Source: Nitrospirales bacterium (GTDB taxonomy: Bacteria > Nitrospirota > Nitrospiria > Nitrospirales > UBA8639). Taken from it: a stretch of 6,215 nt of DNA. Positions 1 to 5,675 of this stretch are shown piece by piece; the first letter of the stretch is position 1; each line of letters starts with the position of its first letter. Below the pieces are notes generated by a model. The model did not search any database, was not told the origin of the DNA, and worked only from the letters and a program-made list of their open reading frames with translations. The stretch lies in contig JAJDBO010000257.1 of the NCBI GenBank assembly GCA_029261305.1, forward strand, positions 1 through 6,215, written 5' to 3'. Both the position numbers and the translations under genes were made by a program.

Positions 1-140
1 GCGACCTGGGCATTGACTACCAACATGAGTTAAGCGATGGAGTGAAACTTGAAGGAAGCATTAAATTGGGAATGAACCCAGATGATTTAACTGATGTCCA
101 AACAGGTGATGCCAACCTCAGCATAGTGGGAACATTTTAA
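1..140 (+). CDS. C-terminal end of an unidentified beta-rich protein (5' truncated by window)
   Basis: An open frame enters from the left edge (first full codon at base 3) and stops at TAA 138-140, giving about 45 residues. The visible part, from DLGIDYQHELSDG to DANLSIVGTF, alternates polar and hydrophobic residues as in amphipathic beta strands, and the last residue is Phe. A terminal Phe preceded by alternating hydrophobics is typical of outer-membrane beta-barrels, but the same look could come from any beta-rich domain, including the C-terminus of another eCIS-linked cargo protein. I do not recognise the family. The stop lies six bases before the ATG of the next gene and in the same frame, so the two are probably co-transcribed and translationally linked. 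That the stretch is coding is likely; its function is unknown. Confidence 0.55.
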   Translation, partial: DLGIDYQHELSDGVKLEGSIKLGMNPDDLTDVQTGDANLSIVGTF

Positions 141-146
141 ATATCC

Positions 147-2063
147 ATGAAAGCCCTCGCCACAAATCTACCCAAGGAATCCAAAACTCCACCTGATAAA
201 GGCGCATGCGCCTGCGGAAAGGGAACTGGAAAAACTGGCACATGTCAAAGTTGTCAAAGCACTCCGAATCTTTGGTTGCAACCAAAATTAAAAATAGGGG
301 CATCACACGACCAGTATGAAAATGAAGCTGACCGCATCGCAGACCAGGTGATGAGGATGTCGTCAAGTTTCGCTGACTCTTCCCCAATCATGCCGAGCGG
401 ATTTCCAAAGCACCCGCGCCCACGAATACAACGCCGCATCCTTGGTGAGCCTACAAGGGACACCGGATCCGATACAATTTCAGAACAGACATTGAACACT
501 CCAGCGCAGGGATTACCCTTCAACACTCGGGCATTCATGGAACCACGATTTGGCCGAAACTTTTCGAATATTCGAATTCACCAAGATTCCCACTCCCAAA
601 CACTCAACCAGTCCCTCAATGCGAGAGCCTTTACCTACGGCCAGCATATTTATTTTGGATCAGGAGAGTACCAGCCTCACTCTTACACTGGGCGGTCTTT
701 GCTCGCTCATGAATTGGTGCATTCGGTTCAACAATCTCACACTCCAGACCGTGTGCTCCAACGCCAAAGCACTGGGTCTGCCCCCACATCCGCACCTGGA
801 TTGACGCCCTTAATGTTGGAACAAATTGCTCGACGGTTACATGACGCCATGTCTGGTTTAGGCACAGACGAAGAAGCAATTTATGCGGCGCTATCTGGAA
901 GAAGTCAAAGTCAACATGATGATATCGCTCAAACTTATGAAACCATGTACGGAACTGAGCTCCAGGCAGATCTCGTAGATGAACTCACAGGATCAGAGCT
1001 ACGCCGTTTGGCCTTACAAGCACCTGAAAACGTCAGCGAAGCACAACGATCAGAGATGATTGCCATTCTACTCCGTGATGCGATGCAAGGATTAGGGACT
1101 GACGAATCAGCAATCTTTTCAGCACTCACGGGGAGAACTGCAGCTGAGCGTGGAGCTATTGTCACGGCGTATCAGACTCTGACCACACGGAAGTTGTTTG
1201 ATGACTTACACGATGAATTGAGTGGCACTGAACTCATGGAAGCTGTTCGGTTATTCAACCAAGGTGTGCTCTTGCCAGAAGACGAGCTCTATTTGGCCAT
1301 GCGAGGACTCGGGACAGATGAAGAACGCATCACGCGAATTCTGAATTCTGTCGATTCGAACCCCGCAGCCATCCAATCTATGGAGTCAGCCTACCGGACA
1401 AAGTATGGAGACCTGATTGCGGACCTTCGGAGTGATCTTTCAGGTAACGAATATGAACCAGCCAGTGGAACCCTGGGTCCGGTCTTACAAGATGCGGCAT
1501 TTGAAGATTGTCCGCCACAAAAAATCACAACCATTCGCTCAGCATTACCGTTAGTGGGCCAAAATATTAATCGAGCTATTTCGGTATTACGGACAAACTG
1601 GGGCACAATGAATGTCGCTCAGAAGACTGTTTTTAATCAATATTTTGATCCTGGGGCTACCGGCGGTGTTGATCAATCGTTTATTGATGATGTGCTGCAC
1701 AACTTCCGCCTGCTCAAGCAGGAATACGATGGTGGGATGACATTCGAATGCGAAGATGGAACGGGGCAATGCAACGTTCAAAATCGATATGGGTGGACGG
1801 TTTTCGGGAATATTCATATATGTCCCTATTTCTTTAACATGACTCCAAGCAGCCAGTCATGGGGACTGCTTCATGAACTCACACATAACGCCTTACATGC
1901 AGTGGATCGACATTACGGACACGAACCAGGCTTTCAAAATCTCACGCCACGAGGAACCGTGGCCAATCAGATACCTGTCATTGGCCCATTAGTTCGAGTC
2001 ATTGTCCGAGACGATACGCTGTACAACCCTGATTCCTATGCATTATTTGCTTTCAACGTGTAA
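147..2063 (+). CDS. eCIS-associated DUF4157 protein with three annexin repeats and an M35/aspzincin-like metallopeptidase domain (candidate effector)
   Basis: The protein has 638 residues and no signal peptide or membrane segment. Domains in order: (1) residues 21-36 carry a CxC...CxxC cluster (C21, C23, C33, C36). (2) Residues 45-71 (QPKLKIG...ADQVMRM) and 123-196, ending in HELVHSVQQ (H188, E189, H192), match the DUF4157 pattern strongly associated with eCIS loci; QR-containing linkers flank it. (3) Three annexin-like repeats at about 225-290, 300-370 and 375-435 each contain GLGTDE, with an acidic residue 39-40 positions after the Thr (E279, E357, D430), as in type II calcium sites. (4) Residues about 455-638 contain HELTH (576-580), DRHYG (587-591) and a terminal NPDSYALFA (627-635), resembling the HExxH, DxxYG and NADSY pattern of deuterolysin/Lys-endopeptidase zinc proteases; four Cys lie in this part. 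Inferred role: cargo loaded into or onto the particle, with annexins contacting membranes and the C-terminal domain cleaving target proteins. No clear Shine-Dalgarno precedes ATG 147, but an in-frame stop at 138 leaves no other upstream ATG. Domain calls are firm; the effector role is inference. Confidence 0.85.
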   Translation: MKALATNLPKESKTPPDKGACACGKGTGKTGTCQSCQSTPNLWLQPKLKIGASHDQYENEADRIADQVMRMSSSFADSSPIMPSGFPKHPRPRIQRRILGEPTRDTGSDTISEQTLNTPAQGLPFNTRAFMEPRFGRNFSNIRIHQDSHSQTLNQSLNARAFTYGQHIYFGSGEYQPHSYTGRSLLAHELVHSVQQSHTPDRVLQRQSTGSAPTSAPGLTPLMLEQIARRLHDAMSGLGTDEEAIYAALSGRSQSQHDDIAQTYETMYGTELQADLVDELTGSELRRLALQAPENVSEAQRSEMIAILLRDAMQGLGTDESAIFSALTGRTAAERGAIVTAYQTLTTRKLFDDLHDELSGTELMEAVRLFNQGVLLPEDELYLAMRGLGTDEERITRILNSVDSNPAAIQSMESAYRTKYGDLIADLRSDLSGNEYEPASGTLGPVLQDAAFEDCPPQKITTIRSALPLVGQNINRAISVLRTNWGTMNVAQKTVFNQYFDPGATGGVDQSFIDDVLHNFRLLKQEYDGGMTFECEDGTGQCNVQNRYGWTVFGNIHICPYFFNMTPSSQSWGLLHELTHNALHAVDRHYGHEPGFQNLTPRGTVANQIPVIGPLVRVIVRDDTLYNPDSYALFAFNV

Positions 2064-2088
2064 ACAAAATTTTTGAACTGAGAACCCG

Positions 2089-2748
2089 ATGACGACATTT
2101 CCCAACTCTCCAAGAATTTTAAAAGGCGGCATTGTCCTTATGGATGCACAATCCTCCAAGGTCCTGACCGTGATCTCATTACAATACAACCCCGAATCCT
2201 TGACGCGATCGTTACAAGTGCAAGGATTTGGTGGAGAAAACCCTGAACATAGCGAAGCGTTAAGACTCAAAGGCCCAGCCATTGAAACGATTAAATTAGA
2301 AGCCGACATTGATGCCACAGACCAATTAGAATTCCCAGATCAAAACCAAGACGCCGTACAACATGGCGTGCAACCTCAGCTCGCAGCACTTGAGGCGTTA
2401 ATCAATCCTAGCAGTCAGCAATTGCGAGCGAATAATAACCTGGCCAATGCAGGAACCTTAGAAATTGCTCCTATGGAATCTCCGCTTTCTTTATTCGTGT
2501 GGAGCCAACATCGCATCGTACCTATCCGGGTCACAGAGTTTAGCATCACCGAAGAAGCATTCGATGTCACACTCAATCCGATCCGCGCAAAAGTCAATCT
2601 CGGATTTCGTGTTCTGAGTGTATCCGATTTAGGATTCGACCATAGGGGCGGCCATGTATTCATGAGCTATTTGCAAAACAAGGAACGCTTGGCATCTAAA
2701 ATTTCTGGAGTTGGATTGAACACCTTTGGCATTGGGAGTATCCCATGA
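2089..2748 (+). CDS. eCIS tube/baseplate-ring protein (CIS_tube family, Afp7-like without LysM)
   Basis: The 219-residue protein starts 25 bases after the DUF4157 gene. Residues 10-43 (ILKGGIVLMD..., then LQYNPESLTRSLQ) and 162-181 (LNPIRAKVNLGFRVLSVSDL) match the pattern I know from contractile injection system tube-associated proteins such as the N-terminal part of Afp7/Pvc7. In Afp-type particles this protein forms the ring joining the inner tube to the spike hub. The LysM domain that completes Afp7-like proteins is absent here and appears to be supplied by the next gene. The region between about 80 and 125 is polar, with several Gln and Asn, and may be a loop. The start has only a weak purine-rich leader (CTGAGAA). 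The stop overlaps the next start as ATGA at 2745-2748, which suggests coupled translation. Confidence 0.82.
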   Translation: MTTFPNSPRILKGGIVLMDAQSSKVLTVISLQYNPESLTRSLQVQGFGGENPEHSEALRLKGPAIETIKLEADIDATDQLEFPDQNQDAVQHGVQPQLAALEALINPSSQQLRANNNLANAGTLEIAPMESPLSLFVWSQHRIVPIRVTEFSITEEAFDVTLNPIRAKVNLGFRVLSVSDLGFDHRGGHVFMSYLQNKERLASKISGVGLNTFGIGSIP

Positions 2749-3107
2749 AGGATCCCATCAAAGCCTTTAAACTATCGAGTGGACTTGAAATTCCAGCCTT
2801 TCCACCCAACAGCCGGTACTATGGGTTACCAACCTCTGAATGGACTGGAGCAGATGGACGCACCGTCTCTTATGTCACACGCCGGTTTGTTCCACCGCCA
2901 GAACACTTTGCTGAACTTCAAGTGCATATTGTTCATGAAGCTGATCGATTGGATAATTTAGCCGCAAGGTATCTTGGCGATCCTGAGTCCTATTGGCGGT
3001 TAGCTGATGCCAATGGTGCCGTACGGCCTATTGCACTGACTGAAACCGTCGGGAGCGAGTTACGAATTACACTCCCAGAAGGGATCCCGGAGCCATCGGA
3101 TGATTAG
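2745..3107 (+). CDS. small LysM-like baseplate protein (gp53 / tail protein X type)
   Basis: The 120-residue protein has a LysM-like module at residues about 59-112: LQVHIVHEADRLDNLAARYLGDP, followed by YWRLADANG and a final ELRITLPEG. This is the usual LysM order, with a start strand, two helices containing an LA..Y.GD motif, a W..L...N segment and a closing beta strand. In phage and eCIS baseplates LysM modules (gp53, Afp7 C-terminus, tail protein X) clamp the hub and tube rather than bind peptidoglycan. Residues 1-50 are a Pro- and Tyr-containing arm, probably extended. The gene starts inside the stop of the tube gene (ATGA) with GGGAG six bases upstream, and its own end overlaps the next gene by eight bases. 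The position just after the tube protein supports its being the detached C-terminal half of an Afp7-like protein. Confidence 0.8.
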   Translation: MKDPIKAFKLSSGLEIPAFPPNSRYYGLPTSEWTGADGRTVSYVTRRFVPPPEHFAELQVHIVHEADRLDNLAARYLGDPESYWRLADANGAVRPIALTETVGSELRITLPEGIPEPSDD

Positions 3108-4239
3108 TGGTATTCACCTGACATTAATGATTGGACCCATAGTGCCCATTCCAGCACCACGGGTCGTGGTGGAGTCATTGGAAAGTGTGACGGTCACCAC
3201 TGCGTCAGGAACCCGAAGCGGTTTTCAATTAAGTTTTTCCATGAATAGTCGCTCTGAACTGAATACCATTTTTCTTATTGCTGCGGGGCAAAGTTCCGGC
3301 ATTGCCACCCCACCCCTTCGAGTCTTGCTCATCGTCACCATCAATGGAGTTCCACAACCACTCTTCGATGGAATCACGACAGAGGTCGAAGTGCAACCAA
3401 GTCATAATGGGTCCGCAGGAAGCATCACGATTACGGGTGAAGATGTGTCCAAGATTATGGATATGCAAGATTTTTCAGGCCTCCCGTTTCCTGCCATGCC
3501 CATTGCCGCACGCGTGGCGTTAATCTGCGCCAAGTACGCCGCATTTGGAGTGATTCCCTTGCCTATCCCAGAGATTTTTTTGGATATCCCCATTCCCATC
3601 GATAAAATCCCGTCGCAAAAAGGCACGGACTATCAATACATCCAAACCCTTGCCAAAGAGGTGGGATATGTCTTTTACATTGATCCCGGTCCAGCACCTG
3701 CGACGAACATCGCATATTTTGGCCCTGAAATTAAGGTAGGAATTCCACAGCCTGCATTAAATGTGGATATGGACTCCCACACCAATGTGGAGTCAATGAA
3801 TTTTCGATTTGATCCAACCAAGGGTGTCTTGCCGGTGGTGTTCATTCAAAACCAAATGAGTCGGATACCTATTCCGATTCCGATCCCAAATATCAATCCA
3901 CTACAACCACCACTCGGCCTCTTGTCCACGAGCATCAGCAACATCAAATTGATGAAAGACACGGCCAAGTTAAGCCCCATGAAAGCCATCGGCCGAGGTG
4001 TGGCTGAAGCAGGAAAATCTCAAGACTCTGTTTCAGGATCAGGATCGCTCGATGTCTTACGGTATGGACGGTTATTAAAAGCTCGCCAACTCGTAGGCGT
4101 TCGAGGCGTGGGCCTTGCCTACGATGGACTGTATTACGTGGAAAGTGTCACGAGCACTTTGAAGCGTGGTGAATTCAAGCAATCCTTTAACCTCACTCGA
4201 AATGGACTCATTTCAATTACCCCGAAGGTACCAGCATGA
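3100..4239 (+). CDS. baseplate hub protein, gp27/phage late control D-like (N-terminal part of a VgrG/Afp8-type spike)
   Basis: The 379-residue protein matches my recollection of the eCIS family resembling phage late control gene D protein, the gp27-like half of VgrG. Visible landmarks are a beta-rich N-terminal barrel (residues 20-115, with LFDGITTEVEV at 88-98), GTDYQYIQTLAKEVGYVFYIDPG at 175-197 and FGPEIKVGIPQPALNVDMD at 207-225. A hub-type ending follows (LDVLRYGRLLKARQLVGVRG at 317-336, YDGLYYVESVTSTLKRGE at 341-358, FNLTRNGLIS at 363-372). In the particle such proteins form a trimeric ring between the tube and the spike. Two Ile/Pro-alternating stretches stand out (153-171 and 256-263). 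ATG 3100 lies seven bases after GGAG and eight bases inside the previous gene. The stop overlaps the spike gene as ATGA. Confidence 0.85.
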   Translation: MISGIHLTLMIGPIVPIPAPRVVVESLESVTVTTASGTRSGFQLSFSMNSRSELNTIFLIAAGQSSGIATPPLRVLLIVTINGVPQPLFDGITTEVEVQPSHNGSAGSITITGEDVSKIMDMQDFSGLPFPAMPIAARVALICAKYAAFGVIPLPIPEIFLDIPIPIDKIPSQKGTDYQYIQTLAKEVGYVFYIDPGPAPATNIAYFGPEIKVGIPQPALNVDMDSHTNVESMNFRFDPTKGVLPVVFIQNQMSRIPIPIPIPNINPLQPPLGLLSTSISNIKLMKDTAKLSPMKAIGRGVAEAGKSQDSVSGSGSLDVLRYGRLLKARQLVGVRGVGLAYDGLYYVESVTSTLKRGEFKQSFNLTRNGLISITPKVPA

Positions 4240-4754
4240 ATGATGTGGATCAAAAGTATTTAGGAAAATTCCGCGGCATGGTCTTGAATAACATTGACCC
4301 CATGCAACAAGGACGCCTGCAAGTTCAGGTACCAGATGTGGCTGGGCTCATTCCTACAAGCTGGGCGATGCCATGCGTGCCACTGGCCGGCATTCAAAAT
4401 GGCATGGTGGCTATTCCCATTATCGGTTCTGGCGTTTGGGTAGAATTTGAGCAAGGCGACCCGGATTATCCCATTTGGGTTGGCTGTTTTTGGGGAAGTG
4501 CAGCAGAGATCCCTGCACTCGCCTTAGCGACGCCTCCTGTCACCCCAGCCATTACCTTTCAAACACCATTACAAAATGGGTTAAGCATTTCTGATTTGCC
4601 AGGTCCAACCGGTGGGATTGTGATGAAAACCACAACCGGAGCCACACTAATTGTGAACGACACAGGAATTTACATTCAAAATGGAAAAGGGGCATCACTT
4701 AATATGGTTGGGCCAAGCGTAGATATTAACATGGGCGCTTTAACGGTGATCTAA
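4236..4754 (+). CDS. spike protein with gp5/VgrG-type OB-fold (phage baseplate assembly protein V-like)
   Basis: The 172-residue protein has a phage_base_V/gp5 OB-fold at residues about 7-92. Hallmarks are KFRGMVLNNIDPMQQGRLQV, VPDV, SWAMPCVP and GSGVWVEFEQGDPDYPIWVG followed by FWG. After a Pro-rich linker (93-115), residues about 126-172 are short repeated beta strands (GGIVMKTTTGATLIVNDTGIYI, then SLNMVGPSVDINMG), as in the beta-helical needle of gp5 and VgrG, but much shorter. Together with the preceding hub protein it makes up a complete VgrG-like unit split over two genes. No lysozyme domain is present. ATG 4236 overlaps the previous stop (ATGA) with GAAGG seven bases upstream, and its stop is one base from the PAAR gene. 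Confidence 0.88.
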   Translation: MNDVDQKYLGKFRGMVLNNIDPMQQGRLQVQVPDVAGLIPTSWAMPCVPLAGIQNGMVAIPIIGSGVWVEFEQGDPDYPIWVGCFWGSAAEIPALALATPPVTPAITFQTPLQNGLSISDLPGPTGGIVMKTTTGATLIVNDTGIYIQNGKGASLNMVGPSVDINMGALTVI

Positions 4755-4755
4755 T

Positions 4756-5076
4756 ATGCCTGGACCTCTTTTACATGTTGGAGCAACTGTGATGTGTGCG
4801 CATGGTGGACAAGCGATGCCCACGGCACCAAACCCTCGGGTTCTCGTCAGCGGTCAACCCACGACGCTGATGAGTGCGCCGTACACCGTTGCCGGATGTC
4901 CATTTAATGTTAGTGGCTCTCCCGTTCCCTGTGTGACCGGTCAATGGGTCGTCGCGGCCACGCGGGTATTTTCCACCGGACAACCATTGGTACTGATGGA
5001 TAGCCAAGCGGTGTGCGTCCCTAATGGGACTCCACTGCTTCCTACAGTTACACAAGTACGAGTGATTGGGAGTTGA
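4756..5076 (+). CDS. PAAR-like spike-tip protein
   Basis: The 106-residue protein begins MPGPLLHVGATVMCAHGGQA, the usual opening of PAAR-like tip proteins of eCIS clusters. It continues with repeated beta segments (PRVLVSGQPTTLMSAPYTVAGC, WVVAATRVFSTGQPLVLMDSQAVC) and ends with VTQVRVIGS. Cys and His residues at 14, 16, 48, 59 and 87 could bind a metal at the point, as PAAR tips do. Its partner is the OB-fold spike protein encoded one base upstream; it would cap the needle that pierces the target membrane. The leader is poor (GGTGAT), so translation probably depends on coupling with the spike gene. No toxin extension follows the PAAR fold. This is the last gene before the palindromic element. 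Confidence 0.88.
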   Translation: MPGPLLHVGATVMCAHGGQAMPTAPNPRVLVSGQPTTLMSAPYTVAGCPFNVSGSPVPCVTGQWVVAATRVFSTGQPLVLMDSQAVCVPNGTPLLPTVTQVRVIGS

Positions 5077-5078
5077 TA

Positions 5079-5239
5079 GGAAATGTTGAAAAAATCCGCC
5101 AGCGGCGTTCTCGCAATTTTGTCTGACCTTCGGGCTCGCAAACTTGGCGCTTTGCGCCGCTCGCGCTCACGTACTATGAGTACGCTCCGCGCGTCAAAAC
5201 GGCTGCGGCCTTGCTGGACGGACTTTTTTGAACATTTCC
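5079..5239 (+). repeat. 161-bp imperfect palindromic intergenic element (MITE/REP-like)
   Basis: The two ends are inverted copies of each other. Left arm 5079-5103 starts GGAAATGTT and ends CCAGC; right arm 5213-5239 reads, on the other strand, GGAAATGTT...CCAGC. Twenty-four of the 25 left-arm bases match with two one-base gaps. Inside lie two smaller hairpins: GGCGC-TTT-GCGCC (5146-5158) and CGTACT-ATG-AGTACG (5170-5184). The outer arms are rich in A and T and the core in G and C. It starts three bases after the PAAR stop. I recall elements with very similar ends and a similar core scattered through Nitrospira-type genomes, but cannot verify that here. It could be a non-autonomous mobile element or a structured RNA in the operon transcript. 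The palindrome itself is certain; the family label is inferred. Confidence 0.75.
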
Positions 5240-5312
5240 TCCCATTGAAATACGGGGCTCATCTGAATCTTTTATTGGCTAATGAAGTGAATAATTCAAC
5301 AGGCCCAAAAAC

Positions 5313-5675
5313 ATGAATCTGCACTTTCCCTATCAGTTTGATGGCCGAGGTCGAACACGTGCGGCCGATCAGCCAACATATATACGAGGACTGATTGAAC
5401 AAGTCCTCTTTACCTCTCCTGGTGAACGAGTCATGCGACCAACCTTTGGGTGTGGTTTAAATCAACTCGTCTTTGCACCAAATAGCGTGGACTTAGCTGC
5501 CACGACTCAAGTTGTCGTACAAGGGGCTCTCCAACAATGGCTTGGACATCTCATAACGGTCGAAGGCGTGAACGTATCTGCCGAAGACTCCACCTTACGG
5601 GTCACCGTGCAGTATGTGATCAATCGCACCCAAGTTCGTGAGACTGAAACGTTTAGTCGTGGAGGTGGCGCATGA
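5313..5675 (+). CDS. gp25-like baseplate wedge protein (GPW/gp25 family)
   Basis: The 120-residue protein is the normal size for the gp25/Afp9 family. Diagnostic segments are YIRGLIEQVLFTSPGERVMRP at 23-43, then TFGCGLNQLVF (44-54) and the amphipathic strands ITVEGVNVSAEDSTLRVTVQYVI (81-103). In T4, Afp and the type VI system (TssE), gp25-like proteins sit in the baseplate wedge and resemble the sheath handshake domain, so they start sheath assembly. ATG 5313 is fixed by an in-frame stop at 5292-5294, with AGG nine bases upstream. This is the only gene in the structural run without coupling to the gene before it, because the palindrome intervenes. Its stop overlaps the next start (ATGA, 5672-5675). 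Confidence 0.9.
   Translation: MNLHFPYQFDGRGRTRAADQPTYIRGLIEQVLFTSPGERVMRPTFGCGLNQLVFAPNSVDLAATTQVVVQGALQQWLGHLITVEGVNVSAEDSTLRVTVQYVINRTQVRETETFSRGGGA
5661..5666 (+). promoter_or_regulatory. strong ribosome binding site for the large baseplate gene
   Basis: GGAGGT lies five bases before ATG 5672 and eight bases before the adjacent second ATG at 5675. It is the strongest Shine-Dalgarno sequence in the window and falls inside the last codons of the gp25-like gene, where it also encodes Gly residues. Because both ATGs are in the same frame it cannot decide between them; the 5675 start would shorten the protein by one residue. Confidence 0.7.

Noticed and set aside
254..538. Minus-strand open frames such as 254-538, 935-1165 and 4771-5055
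   Set aside because: They lie wholly opposite firmly identified + strand genes, resemble no protein family, and have no leader or operon context of their own.
2064..2088. Gap after the DUF4157 gene as a terminator or promoter
   Set aside because: It is only 25 bases, AT-rich, with no inverted repeat and no room for both promoter boxes and a leader.
3772..3794. Inverted repeat GACTCCCAC / GTGGAGTC
   Set aside because: It lies inside the well-conserved part of the hub gene and encodes ordinary residues (DSHTNVES), so it is most likely a chance hairpin.
5213..5239. Run of six T at the right end of the palindrome as an intrinsic terminator
   Set aside because: The T run is within the pairing arm, not directly after a GC-rich stem, so it does not fit a standard terminator; attenuation by the structure is left as a hypothesis only.
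5083..5316. Open frame of 77 codons spanning the palindromic element
   Set aside because: Most of it is read through the inverted repeat, its Arg/Ser-rich sequence looks like translated repeat DNA, it matches no family I know, and it runs past the gp25-like start.
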